From positions 62,001 through 126,000 of the forward strand of contig NZ_JBGCCH010000005.1 in assembly GCF_041261205.1 (NCBI RefSeq): a DNA stretch of 64,000 nucleotides, in the 5' to 3' direction. Each line of letters begins with the position of its first letter. Within the stretch, counting starts at the first letter, position 1. Positions 1 through 8,646 of the stretch are shown in pieces. The notes below the pieces were generated by a model. That model was not told the DNA's origin, did not search any database, and saw only the letters and a list, made by a program, of their open reading frames with translations. The DNA comes from Catenulispora sp. MAP5-51 (lineage in GTDB: Bacteria > Actinomycetota > Actinomycetes > Streptomycetales > Catenulisporaceae). Made by a program: the position numbers and the translations under genes.

Positions 1-678
1 TGCTTCGAGGCGCAGGTGATGGACTGGTCCGACGACGTGGCCTACTCCGTCCACGACCTCGAAGACGCCCTGCACGCCGGCTACCTGGTCCCCAAGGCGC
101 TGCTGTCGCTCACCGAGCAGGCCGAGCTGTTCGAGCTCGCCGAGATCCGCTACGCGCCGGGTGCCGGCGCGCCGGAGCTGTGCGAGGCCCTGAACCGGCT
201 GATGGCCCTGGACTACTGGCCCGGAGACTACGACGGCTCGTTCGCCGCGCAGGCCGCGCTGAAGAACGCCACCAGCAGCCTGATCGGCCGGTTCTGCCAG
301 TCCGCGGCCGCCGCCACCCGCGAGGCCGCCGCCGGCGATGCCGACAGGGCCGCGGTCACCGGACCGCTCACCCGCTACGCCGCCGACCTCGTCGTGCCGC
401 GCGAGATCCGGCTGGAGTGCGCGCTGCTCAAGGCGATCACCGCGCGCTACGTGATGCAGCGCGACGACGCGCGCGAGCGCCGCCGGTTGCAGCGGGAGCT
501 GGTCACGAGCCTGGTCGAGGGCCTGTCGGCGCTGCCCGATCACCTGGAGCCGGCCTTCCGCGCCTGGTACGCCGCCGCCATCGACGACTGCACCCGGCTG
601 CGGGTGGTCGTGGATCAAGTAGCGTCACTCACCGATGACGCCGCGTACGCCCTGAGCAGGAGACTCGGTACCGTCTGA
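1..678 (+). CDS. dgt: dGTPase-like HD-superfamily triphosphohydrolase, 3' part
   Basis: The reading frame is open from the first base, so the gene begins upstream and only its last 225 codons are here. The visible start, MDWSDDVAYSVHD, matches the conserved helix downstream of the HD motif in bacterial dGTP triphosphohydrolases, where the Asp of the D-D-V-A-Y-S segment helps to bind the metal. The family hydrolyses dGTP to deoxyguanosine and triphosphate. The upstream HD histidines lie outside the window. The stop falls 21 bases before dnaG, and dgt-dnaG is a common actinobacterial neighbourhood. The identification rests on this motif and on context; other HD phosphohydrolases of the family cannot be excluded. 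Confidence 0.8.
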   Translation, partial: CFEAQVMDWSDDVAYSVHDLEDALHAGYLVPKALLSLTEQAELFELAEIRYAPGAGAPELCEALNRLMALDYWPGDYDGSFAAQAALKNATSSLIGRFCQSAAAATREAAAGDADRAAVTGPLTRYAADLVVPREIRLECALLKAITARYVMQRDDARERRRLQRELVTSLVEGLSALPDHLEPAFRAWYAAAIDDCTRLRVVVDQVASLTDDAAYALSRRLGTV

Positions 679-687
679 TGGCACGGC

Positions 688-693
688 TAAACT
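688..693 (+). promoter_or_regulatory. candidate -10 box for a leaderless dnaG transcript
   Basis: TAAACT fits the actinobacterial TAnnnT -10 consensus and ends six bases before the GTG chosen for dnaG. No purine-rich ribosome site precedes that GTG, as expected for a leaderless mRNA. No convincing -35 box is visible. This is inference from spacing only. Confidence 0.35.
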
Positions 694-699
694 CTGGAT

Positions 700-2808
700 G
701 TGGCCGGCCAGATCAAAGACGACGACATCGAGCGAGTACGCAGGGCGGCCTCGATCGTCGATGTCGTCGGCGCCGTGGTCCAACTGCGCAACGGCGGCGG
801 GGGGAACCTGAAGGGCCTGTGCCCGTTCCACGACGAGAAGTCGCCGTCCTTCCAGGTCAGCCCGTCCAAGAACTTCTACCACTGCTTCGGCTGCGGCGTC
901 GGCGGCGACGTCCTGAAGTTCGTCATGGAGTACGACCACCTCTCCTTCCCCGAGGCGGTCGAGCGGCTGGCCGGCCAGTACAACATCGAGCTGCGCTACA
1001 CCGAGGGCGGCTACACGAACCAGGGTGTGCGCAGCGAGCGCACCCGCCTGATCGAGGCGCACAAGGTCGCCGCGGAGTACTTCGTCGACCAGTTGGCCAC
1101 GCCGGCCGCCGCCAAGGCCCGGGAGATCCTGAGCGCGCGCGGGTTCGACACCTCCGCGATCGAGCATTTCCGCGTCGGCTTCGCCCCGGAGTCCTGGGAG
1201 TCGCTGGTCCGGCACCTGCGCGGCCGCGGCTTCACCGACAAGGAGATCCTGACCGGCGGTCTGGCCTCCGAGGGCCGCCGCGGCGCGATGGACCGCTTCC
1301 GCAACCGCTTGATGTGGCCGATCGCCGACCTGTCCGGCGACGTGATCGGGTTCGGCGGCCGCCGGCTCACCGACGACCCGGACACCCCGAAGTACCTCAA
1401 CAGCCCCGAGACGCCGATCTACAAGAAGTCCTCGGTGCTCTACGGCCTGGAGCTCGCGCGCAAGGAGATCATCAAGCAGGAGCGCGCGGTCGTGGTCGAG
1501 GGCTACACCGACGTGATGGCCTGCCATCTGGCCGGCGTGACGACCGCGGTGGCCACCTGCGGCACCGCCTTCGGCGAGGAGCACATCAAAATCCTGCGAC
1601 GGCTGCTGGCCGACCGGAACCAGTTCCTCGGGGTCGAGGTGGTCTTCACCTTCGACGGTGACTCGGCCGGCCAGAAGGCGGCCATGCGCGCGTATCTGGA
1701 CGAGGACAAGTTCGTCACGCAGACCTTCGTGGCCGTCGAGCCCAGCGGGATGGACCCGTGCGATCTGCGGCTGGCCAAGGGCGACGTGGCCGTGCGCGAA
1801 CTGGTCGCCACCCGGACCCGGCTGTTCGAGTTCGTGATCCGTGCCGAGCTGGCCAAGCAGAACCTCGACGAGTCCGAGGGCCGGGTGCACGCTTTGCGGA
1901 CCACCGCCCCGATCGTGGCCAAGATCCGGGATTCGGCGCTGCGCAACGACTACACCCGCCGGCTGGCCGGCTGGCTCGGGCTGGAGGAGCGGGACGTGCA
2001 GTCGGCGGTGCGCCGGCTGCTCGCCGCCGCCGGGGTCCGGCCGGAGGTCCCGGTCTCCGGCGGCCAGGGGCCCTCAGGGGGCCGTGGCGGCGACTGGGGC
2101 GACCGCCGGGGGAATCAGGGCTCGAACAACCGGCGCGGCGGCTACGGGGGCGGCCAGGGCGGCTTCGGGGGCGGTCGCGGCGGGGGCCGTGACGACCGGG
2201 GCGAGCGCGGCGGCTGGGGCGGGCGCGAGGACCGCGACCGCGGCGGCTACGGCGGCGGTCGTGGCGGTGGCCGCGGCGGTGGCGGCGGCTACGGCCGGTC
2301 GGAGCCGGACGGACTGTTCGGCGCCGAGGCCGCGACCGTCCCCGGAGGGCGCGATCCGGTGGCCGGCGCCGAGCGCGAGGCGTTGAAGATCGCGTTGCAG
2401 TTCCCGCAACTGGCCGGTGCCACGTTCGACGGTCTGGCGCCGGAGGAGTTCACTGTTCCCGCCTATGCCGCGGTGTGCGCGGGGGTGCGCGGGGCCGGCG
2501 GCTGCGGAGGCGGCAATGACAACAACTGGACCGGCCGGGTCCAGGATCAGGCTCCTGACGACGCCATCCGCGGGCTGGTCACCGAGCTCACCGTGGAACC
2601 GGTACATTCCCGCGGCGCGGCCGACGAGCGTTACGTCGCCGAAATCATGACAAGGGTGCGAATCCACACGGTCGACCGCCGTATCAAGGACGTGAGATCC
2701 AAGCTGCAAAGGCTGAATCCGGTTACGGGTCAAGAGGAATACAACAAACTCTTCGGTGAACTCGTGGCGCTGGAGCAGTACAAGCGTGGCCTGGCGGAAG
2801 TCTCATAA
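700..2808 (+). CDS. dnaG: DNA primase DnaG with Gly/Arg-rich linker
   Basis: Synthesises RNA primers at the replication fork in partnership with the replicative helicase. The N-terminal CHC2 zinc finger is intact (C41, H44, C62, C65, in CPFHDEKSPSF and CFGCG). It is followed by the catalytic core with the Toprim motifs EGYTDVMA (E267) and DGDSAGQKAA. Residues about 454-532 form an extreme Gly/Arg/Asp-rich RGG-type segment, and a helical C-terminal helicase-interaction region ends the protein. At 702 residues it is longer than the usual roughly 600-650, and the linker accounts for the excess. The GTG start is supported by the conserved N-terminus and by a -10-like box just upstream. The gene sits between dgt and an RpoD-family sigma gene. 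Confidence 0.97.
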   Translation: MAGQIKDDDIERVRRAASIVDVVGAVVQLRNGGGGNLKGLCPFHDEKSPSFQVSPSKNFYHCFGCGVGGDVLKFVMEYDHLSFPEAVERLAGQYNIELRYTEGGYTNQGVRSERTRLIEAHKVAAEYFVDQLATPAAAKAREILSARGFDTSAIEHFRVGFAPESWESLVRHLRGRGFTDKEILTGGLASEGRRGAMDRFRNRLMWPIADLSGDVIGFGGRRLTDDPDTPKYLNSPETPIYKKSSVLYGLELARKEIIKQERAVVVEGYTDVMACHLAGVTTAVATCGTAFGEEHIKILRRLLADRNQFLGVEVVFTFDGDSAGQKAAMRAYLDEDKFVTQTFVAVEPSGMDPCDLRLAKGDVAVRELVATRTRLFEFVIRAELAKQNLDESEGRVHALRTTAPIVAKIRDSALRNDYTRRLAGWLGLEERDVQSAVRRLLAAAGVRPEVPVSGGQGPSGGRGGDWGDRRGNQGSNNRRGGYGGGQGGFGGGRGGGRDDRGERGGWGGREDRDRGGYGGGRGGGRGGGGGYGRSEPDGLFGAEAATVPGGRDPVAGAEREALKIALQFPQLAGATFDGLAPEEFTVPAYAAVCAGVRGAGGCGGGNDNNWTGRVQDQAPDDAIRGLVTELTVEPVHSRGAADERYVAEIMTRVRIHTVDRRIKDVRSKLQRLNPVTGQEEYNKLFGELVALEQYKRGLAEVS

Positions 2809-2828
2809 CGGTCACGGTTCCGTGACCG
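2809..2828 (+). terminator. hairpin after dnaG
   Basis: A perfect 9-bp stem (CGGTCACGG / CCGTGACCG) begins directly after the dnaG stop codon. There is no T-run, as is common for high-GC actinomycete terminators. It separates dnaG from the downstream sigma factor gene. Confidence 0.6.
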
Positions 2829-2933
2829 TCGGGTGATATCGATCTTGGTGAGTTTCCGTTATCTGGGATAGCTCAGGGGCGCGCGGGGTAAGCGTGTGGC
2901 GAAGACGTCGCGAACCCCCACTTGGAGCTTGTC

Positions 2934-4106
2934 GTGAACAGTGCTGTCGCACAGGGACCGGTCGCTCTCCTCGACGCCGTCGCGCCGACCCCCCACCCCA
3001 CTGCTTCGTCCGCGGCCGAGCCCCGGACCGCTGTCGGTCTGGGCGATTCGGAGGAGCTCGGTCCCCTGCGGATCCCCGGGCCCGCCGCGCCGGAGATCGC
3101 AGAGCTCGAAGCGGTTTTGGAGGAGGAGGCCGAGACCGAGCCGGAGAAGGAAGCCGAGGCTGACTCGAAGGTCAACGCCTGGGCCGATTCCGCCGGACCG
3201 GCCGGTGACCTGTTCCGGCAGTACCTGCGGGAGATCGGCCGGGTGCCGCTGCTGAACGCGGTCCTGGAGGTCGAACTCGCCCAGGCCGTCGAGGCCGGCT
3301 TGTTCGCCGAGGAGAAGCTCACCTATGAGACCCACCTCAAGCCGCAGCTGCGGCGTGAGCTCGCCATCCTGGTCCTGGAGGGCCAGGCCGCCAAGCGCCG
3401 GCTGATCGAGGCGAACCTGCGCCTGGTGGTCTCGATCGCCAAGCGCTACCTCGGTCGCGGCATGTCGATCCTGGACCTGGTCCAGGAGGGCAACCTCGGT
3501 CTGATCCGCGCGGTGGAGAAGTTCGACTACACCCGCGGGTACAAGTTCTCCACCTACGCGACCTGGTGGATCCGGCAGGCGATGAGCCGGGCGCTGGCCG
3601 ACCAGGCCCGCACCATCCGGGTGCCGGTGCACGTGGTCGAGCTGATGAACCGCGTGGTGCGGCTGCAGCGCCGGCTGTTGCAGGAGAACGGCGTCGAGCC
3701 CTCCCCGGACGACATCGCCGAGGTTCTGGGTGTCGCGGTCGAGCGGGTCGTGGAGGTGCTGCGCCTGGCCCAGGAGCCGGTGTCGCTGCACGCCCCGGTC
3801 GGCGAGGAGGACGACGTGGCGCTCGGCGACCTCATCGAGGACGCCGACGCGGTCTCCCCGGCCGATTCGGTCGCCGTGGTGATGCTGCGCGAGCACCTGG
3901 ACGCGCTGTTGTCCACCCTCGGAGAGCGGGAGAAGCGCGTGGTGCAGCTGCGCTACGGGCTCACCGACGGCCAGCCGCACACCCTGGAGGAGATCGGCCG
4001 CACCTTCGGCGTCACGCGCGAGCGGATCCGGCAGATCGAGGCCAAGACCCTGGCCAAGCTGCGCGGTCACACCTATGCCGATCAGCTGCTTGACTACCTG
4101 CGATGA
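2934..4106 (+). CDS. RpoD-family RNA polymerase sigma factor (HrdA-like)
   Basis: A group 1/2 sigma-70 factor that directs RNA polymerase to promoters. After about 70 acidic, Ala/Pro-rich residues come region 1.2 ([12 protein letters not shown]), then region 2 with [12 protein letters not shown], the core-binding DLVQEGN segment and [10 protein letters not shown]. Region 3 follows, then region 4 with the helix-turn-helix [24 protein letters not shown] lies six bases before GTG 2934, which makes it a better start than TTG 2922. At 390 residues it lacks the long N-terminal region of HrdB. In Streptomyces the sigma gene next to dnaG is, from memory, hrdA, of similar size, so an alternative group 2 sigma is more likely than the main housekeeping one. 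Confidence 0.93.
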   Translation: MNSAVAQGPVALLDAVAPTPHPTASSAAEPRTAVGLGDSEELGPLRIPGPAAPEIAELEAVLEEEAETEPEKEAEADSKVNAWADSAGPAGDLFRQYLREIGRVPLLNAVLEVELAQAVEAGLFAEEKLTYETHLKPQLRRELAILVLEGQAAKRRLIEANLRLVVSIAKRYLGRGMSILDLVQEGNLGLIRAVEKFDYTRGYKFSTYATWWIRQAMSRALADQARTIRVPVHVVELMNRVVRLQRRLLQENGVEPSPDDIAEVLGVAVERVVEVLRLAQEPVSLHAPVGEEDDVALGDLIEDADAVSPADSVAVVMLREHLDALLSTLGEREKRVVQLRYGLTDGQPHTLEEIGRTFGVTRERIRQIEAKTLAKLRGHTYADQLLDYLR

Positions 4107-4207
4107 CGGTGGGTAGTCACCAGGATACTGAATCGCACGGCGGGTGCCGGAACAGGTTGGGCGGGACCTGTTTCCGGCGCGCGGCGCATAGGGCATGATC
4201 TGGCGTC

Positions 4208-5788
4208 ATGCCGATCGTCGCGGGTATCGATTCCTCGCCCAGCACCACACGAGTCGTCGTCTGCGATGCCCTCAGCGGGAAAGTGATCCGGAAGGCGGCG
4301 GTGGCCCACGCCGCGGCCGGGGACGACGACCCGCACGAGTGGTGGAACGCACTCGTCAAAGCCTGTGACGGCGACATCCTGGACGGGGTCCAGGCGGTCG
4401 CCGTCTCCGGCCAGCGCCAGGCGCTGGTGACGCTGGACAACGCCGGGGGCGTGGTGCGCCCGGCGCTGATGTCCACCGACTTCCGCGCCGCGAACTCCGC
4501 CGACGATCTGGTCGGCGAGGGCGGCGGACCGGGCGCCTGGGCCTCGGCGGTCGGCGCGGTGCCGACCGCGGCCTTCCCGATAGCCAAGCTGCGCTGGCTG
4601 GCCCAGCGCGAGCCCGAGAGCGCCGCGCGGGTGGCCGCCGTGCTCCAGCCGCACGACTGGCTGACCTGGCTGCTGCTCGGCGGCGCCGCGGCGCCGGTCA
4701 CCGACCGCGGCGAGGCCTCCGGCACCGGCTACTGGTCGCCGTTCTCCAACGACTACCGCACGGCCCTGCTGGTGCACGCCTTCGGCCGCGAGGTCGCGGT
4801 GCCGCGCGTGCTGTCCCCGGTCGAGCCGGCCGGCAGCACCAACGCCGGCGTTCTGGTCGCGCCCGGAACGGGTTCGGCGATGGCGCAGGTGCTCGGCCTG
4901 TCCGCCGAGCCCGGCGACGTGGTGATCAGCATCGGCGCCACCGGCACGCTGTTCGCCGGCGGACTGGATCGCCCGGTGGCCGATCCCAGCGGCACCGTCT
5001 CCGGGTTCGCCGATGCCACCGGCGGCTTCCTGGCCATGGCCCGCACCGGCGAGGCGATGCCGACGCTGGAGGCCGCGGCGAAGATGATCGGCGTGGACCT
5101 GCAGAGCCTGTCCAGGCTCGCGCTGGAGTCCACGCCCGGGGCGCAGGGCGTGGTCCTGGTCCCGCCGATGGCCGGCCAGCCCGGTTCGCTGACCGGGCTG
5201 CGGCTGGCCCGGATGACCGCGCCGAACCTGGCGCGGGCGGCGGTGGAGGGCATGCTGTGCGGGATCGCCGAAGGGCTGGACGCGCTGGCGGCGCAGATGA
5301 CCGCGGTCGGCACGCCGCTGCGGCGCGTGATCCTCACCGGCAAGGGCGCGCGGCTGGACGCGGTGCGGCTGATAGCCCCGGCGATCTTCGGCGTCCCGGT
5401 CGCGGTCGCGGTGTCCGCCTCCTTCGAGGACGGCCCCGGCGGCGGCCTGACCTCCACCGGCGTGTTCGCCGCCCTGGACGCCACCGGCGTACCGCGCCCG
5501 GGCTCGGGCCGGCCCACCGGCGCGGTGATGCTCGGCGGCAGCGAGATCATGGCGATCGGCGCGGCCCGGCAGGCGGCGTGGGTCCTGGCCGCCTCCACGG
5601 CCCCCGGCGGCGAGGCGCCCAAGGCCCCGCCGACGTGGAACGAGGCCGTCATGTTCAAGGACTCGCCCAACGCCAAGGCCGGCATCGGCGCCGGGGTGCG
5701 CGCACAGTACGCCGGTGCCCGCGACGCGATGCTGGCCTCCATGGAGACCACCGCCACCCCAGCCGTGGGAAGTACCGTCCCGGCGTGA
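4208..5788 (+). CDS. FGGY-family carbohydrate kinase (xylulokinase-like)
   Basis: ATP-dependent kinase of the FGGY family, which phosphorylates pentuloses or related polyols. The N-terminus has the ATP-phosphate loop GIDSSPSTTRVVVCD. The sugar-binding region contains AVSGQRQALVTLD and the segment around GDVVISIGATGTL. The C-terminal ATPase lobe carries TGKGARLDAVR. The length of 526 residues fits the family (about 480-520). The order resembles xylulokinases, but substrate cannot be read from sequence, and gluconate, ribulose or glycerol are alternatives. The gene stands alone between two terminator-like regions. The last 40 residues are low-complexity. Confidence 0.85.
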   Translation: MPIVAGIDSSPSTTRVVVCDALSGKVIRKAAVAHAAAGDDDPHEWWNALVKACDGDILDGVQAVAVSGQRQALVTLDNAGGVVRPALMSTDFRAANSADDLVGEGGGPGAWASAVGAVPTAAFPIAKLRWLAQREPESAARVAAVLQPHDWLTWLLLGGAAAPVTDRGEASGTGYWSPFSNDYRTALLVHAFGREVAVPRVLSPVEPAGSTNAGVLVAPGTGSAMAQVLGLSAEPGDVVISIGATGTLFAGGLDRPVADPSGTVSGFADATGGFLAMARTGEAMPTLEAAAKMIGVDLQSLSRLALESTPGAQGVVLVPPMAGQPGSLTGLRLARMTAPNLARAAVEGMLCGIAEGLDALAAQMTAVGTPLRRVILTGKGARLDAVRLIAPAIFGVPVAVAVSASFEDGPGGGLTSTGVFAALDATGVPRPGSGRPTGAVMLGGSEIMAIGAARQAAWVLAASTAPGGEAPKAPPTWNEAVMFKDSPNAKAGIGAGVRAQYAGARDAMLASMETTATPAVGSTVPA

Positions 5789-5873
5789 GTGATGCGGGCG
5801 GGACGAAGCGAAGCCCGGTTCCGCACCCCAGGTCCAGACACGGCCCCGAACCCCGGCCCAGCAGCCCCGCGAT

Positions 5874-5907
5874 TTTATAGAAGAGGCCTTTTTATAGAAG
5901 AGGCCTT
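5874..5907. repeat. tandem 17-bp duplication
   Basis: The unit TTTATAGAAGAGGCCTT occurs twice, head to tail and without mismatch. It is AT-rich in an otherwise very GC-rich gap between convergent genes. Each copy carries the palindrome AGGCCT, so the two copies can pair as a short stem. Confidence 0.9.
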
Positions 5908-5934
5908 ACACCATACTCCGCGCCGTATGCCGAG

Positions 5935-5964
5935 GGTCGGCCCCCGCGAGGGCGGGGGCCGACC
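5935..5964. terminator. strong bidirectional hairpin terminator
   Basis: A perfect 13-bp GC-rich stem (GGTCGGCCCCCGC with GCGGGGGCCGACC) closes a four-base loop between the convergent sugar kinase and secreted-protein genes. Its position and strength suggest it ends transcription from both sides. Confidence 0.8.
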
Positions 5965-6001
5965 GTCCGGACTGCCTGTCCCGGCGTCCGATCCGCTTGC
6001 C

Positions 6002-6967
6002 TCAGCCCGACATCGCGCAGCCGTTGGCCGCGTTGCTCCACGTCGGCTGCATGGCGAAGCTGCCGGTGGACAGGCTGATCGAGCCCAGGTCGTACCAGGC
6101 GCACAGGTCGCCGTTCTCCTCGCCGTCACCGGCCACCCAGCCCGAGGAGGGCTGCGGGTCGGTCATCGACTCGGCGTACTCGTGGCCCTCCACGATGCTG
6201 AAGCCGTCGAGCTGGTTGGCGACGCTGTTCGCGCCGCAGCTGCTGCCGGCGTCCAGGACGTACGGCATGTTGGTGTACGACACCGTGCCGTCGTAGTCGT
6301 GCCACGCGCAGAAGCCGGAGTTCGGGAACCCGTCGGGGTTGGTCCCGGACGGGCTCAGCACCACGATCTGGGTGTCGCCGGTCGGGGTGATCCCGAAGTG
6401 CGACACGCCGTTCTCCGCCTCGGCGGCTATGTCCGACTGCGCCGCGGACTGCGGGGCCGGGCTGCCGTCGTCCACCCAGGTGCCGGCGAGCACGGCGCCG
6501 CCGAACGTCGGGCCCGAGCCGGAGCTGTCGGTGTACTGGCTGGTGACCGTGGACCAGGAGTCCGAGCTCGTTCCCAGGCCGCTGAACAGGTTCTGCATGT
6601 AGCCCTCGACGCCGTTGGAGTCGCTGTCCCACTGGGAACCCCAGAAGACGAGGTACACCTGGACGTTGTGCTGGACCGGGCCGCCGCCGTAGTTCAACGG
6701 GCCGCCGGTGCCGCCGGACTCCGGCGCGAAGGTGTGGACCCGCGATGCCGTCGCCGCTGTCGACGCCGACCGCATCGGGACGATGCCGAACCGCCCGTGC
6801 GGCTGCGGCTTGTGGTGCTTGGCCTGCGCTGCGGCCTGCGGTGCGGCCTGCGTCGTCGCCGACGCCGCCCCACCGCTCATCGCGGCCAGGCCCGCGGCCA
6901 GCGCGAGCGCGCCGATCGCGGCCAGGCCCCGGTGCAGCCGGCGCGGGGCGAGATGCCGTTCGCTCAT
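6002..6967 (-). CDS. secreted PHI-1/EXORDIUM-like protein
   Basis: Predicted exported protein of 321 residues. The start at 6967 is preceded by an A/G-rich GGAGTACGGGA stretch and followed by a classic signal peptide: RR at 9-10, a hydrophobic ALALAAGLAAM core and an ASA cleavage site. A longer in-frame start at 7024 would bury the signal. The mature part has a motif around H262, GHEYAESMTDP, followed by SSGW and then NGDLCAWY. This resembles the H-E-x-A-E ... TNP ... W ... DLC pattern recalled from the phosphate-induced protein 1 (EXORDIUM) family of plants and some bacteria. Several paired Cys residues suggest disulfides. Biochemical function is unknown, and the HE motif could bind metal. 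Confidence 0.7.
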   Translation of the reverse strand: MSERHLAPRRLHRGLAAIGALALAAGLAAMSGGAASATTQAAPQAAAQAKHHKPQPHGRFGIVPMRSASTAATASRVHTFAPESGGTGGPLNYGGGPVQHNVQVYLVFWGSQWDSDSNGVEGYMQNLFSGLGTSSDSWSTVTSQYTDSSGSGPTFGGAVLAGTWVDDGSPAPQSAAQSDIAAEAENGVSHFGITPTGDTQIVVLSPSGTNPDGFPNSGFCAWHDYDGTVSYTNMPYVLDAGSSCGANSVANQLDGFSIVEGHEYAESMTDPQPSSGWVAGDGEENGDLCAWYDLGSISLSTGSFAMQPTWSNAANGCAMSG

Positions 6968-7319
6968 TCCCGTACTCCGTTCCGCCGCCCCCGAAAGCCG
7001 CGGACAGGGGTGCGCCCGCGACACGGTGGCGGCTTACAAGGGGATCCGGGCGGAGCGGGATGGTCCGCCCGGTGGAGCTGTGGGCCAGGGTCTTGATGTC
7101 AGGTTCCTGAACATCCGGTCCCTGACCCACTGCGACGGAGGCTAGCGCCGGGTGCTGGAGCGGTCGAGGAATGGGCGGGTCAAAGACCTTTTACTAGTTT
7201 TTGACACATAGGGTGGCGCAAAGGGGGCGTGTGAGCGGTCCGTGAGAGAACCCCGTGACAGGACAAGGGGGAGCCGGGGTCGTTCGGCACGGGGAAGTCC
7301 GGTCGGGGATGCTTGATCC
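6968..7319. other. divergent intergenic region with AT-rich island
   Basis: 352 bases without a gene between two divergent coding regions. It holds a short AT-rich island near 7185-7210, including TTGACA at 7201-7206, which would be a fair -35 box, but no clear TAnnnT lies 16-18 bases downstream. Directly before the hydrolase start, GATGCT at 7308-7313 lies six bases from the ATG and could be a leaderless -10. Nothing else is recognisable. Confidence 0.4.
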
Positions 7320-8570
7320 ATGCCCACCTCCCTCAAGGTCACCTTCACCGGCGTCGGCGACGCCGCCCTCGCCGCGCGCCTGGAACTCCCCGAGGGCGCC
7401 GAGCCGCGGGCGTACGCGATCTTCGCGCACTGCTTCACCTGCGGCAAGGACGCCGTCGCCGCCTCGCGCATCGCCCGCGCGCTGACCGATCACGGCATCG
7501 CGGTGCTGCGCTTCGACTTCACGGGGCTGGGCCAGTCCGGCGGCGACTTCGGGAACACCGGCTTCAGCTCCAATGTGGACGACCTGGTCGCGGCGGCCGA
7601 CTACCTGCGGGCCGAGCACGCCGGGCCGAGCCTGCTCGTCGGCCACTCCCTCGGCGGCGCGGCCGTCCTGGCGGCCCGGCACCGGATCCCCGAGGTGCGC
7701 GCCGTGGCCGTGATCGGCGCTCCTGCGGATCCCTCGCACATCGCGCACCTGCTGGGGGACGTCCGCGACACCATCGAGCGCGAAGGGGAGGCGACCGTCA
7801 CGCTCGGCGGGCGCGAGTTCTGCGTGCGCCGCAGCCTCCTGGCCGACATCGCCAACCAACCGCAGGCCGAGCGCATCCGCGGGCTGAAGGCCGCGCTGCT
7901 GGTCATGCACGCCCCGCAGGATGAGACGGTCGGCATCGACAACGCCCGGCAGATCTTCGACACGGCCCGGCACCCCAAGTCGTTCGTGGCCCTGGACGGC
8001 GCCGACCATCTGCTCAGCCGCCGTCCCGATGCGGAGTACGCGGCCTCGGTGCTCGCCGCGTGGGCCGGCCGCTACCTCCCCGAACCGGAGGCGGCGCCGG
8101 TGCCGGCCCCGACGGTGCCCCTGGCCGCCGACGTGCCCGTGGGCGACACGGTGACCGTCGCCGAGACGGGAACCGGAACCGGGGGGCTCCAGCAGCTGAT
8201 CACCGTCGGGCGCCACCGCATGCTCGCCGACGAGCCGGTGCCGATCGGAGACGACACCGGCCCGAACCCGTACTCCCTCCTGCTCGCGGCCCTCGGCGCC
8301 TGCACCTCGATGACGCTGCGGATGTACGCGACCCGCAAGAACCTGCCGCTGGAGAAGGTGACGGTCTCCGTGCGCCACGACCGGATCCACGCCGAGGACT
8401 GCGCGGAGTGCGAGACCACCGCCGGATTCGTGGACCGCATCGATCGGACCATCCAGCTCGACGGCCCGCTGACCGATGCGCAGCGGACCAGGCTCATGGA
8501 GATCGCCGACAAGTGCCCGGTGCACCGGACGCTGACCTCTGAGACGGTCATCCGGACGGAGCTCGCCTGA
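7320..8570 (+). CDS. bifunctional alpha/beta hydrolase-OsmC fusion protein
   Basis: Residues 1-260 form an alpha/beta hydrolase with nucleophile elbow GHSLGG (Ser110), the strand segment AVLRFDFTGLGQS, and a late Asp and His (APQDETVG, DGADHLLS). After a Pro/Ala-rich linker, residues about 285-416 form an OsmC/Ohr domain with the two expected redox cysteines, in LGACTSMT and DKCPVHRTL. OsmC proteins reduce organic hydroperoxides. This fusion is known in many bacteria; the hydrolase partner may release fatty acids or act on peroxidised lipids, but that is inference. The gene lies 155 bases outside the SDR/TetR pair and converges on the SDR gene. Confidence 0.9.
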   Translation: MPTSLKVTFTGVGDAALAARLELPEGAEPRAYAIFAHCFTCGKDAVAASRIARALTDHGIAVLRFDFTGLGQSGGDFGNTGFSSNVDDLVAAADYLRAEHAGPSLLVGHSLGGAAVLAARHRIPEVRAVAVIGAPADPSHIAHLLGDVRDTIEREGEATVTLGGREFCVRRSLLADIANQPQAERIRGLKAALLVMHAPQDETVGIDNARQIFDTARHPKSFVALDGADHLLSRRPDAEYAASVLAAWAGRYLPEPEAAPVPAPTVPLAADVPVGDTVTVAETGTGTGGLQQLITVGRHRMLADEPVPIGDDTGPNPYSLLLAALGACTSMTLRMYATRKNLPLEKVTVSVRHDRIHAEDCAECETTAGFVDRIDRTIQLDGPLTDAQRTRLMEIADKCPVHRTLTSETVIRTELA

Positions 8571-8646
8571 GGTGCGATGCCGCTGTCCCGTTACGGCGAC
8601 ACGGCCGTCCGCGGTTGCCGGCTGGTAGCGGGAGCAGGCATCGGCA

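Noticed and set aside
5789-7096. Plus-strand frame opposite the secreted-protein gene
   Set aside because: It would cross a strong hairpin terminator and is Arg/Gly/Val-rich without motifs, while the minus strand has a signal peptide and a ribosome site.
7201-7206. TTGACA as a full promoter for the hydrolase-OsmC gene
   Set aside because: No -10 box lies at the proper distance and it is 114 bases before the start; kept only as a note on the intergenic region.
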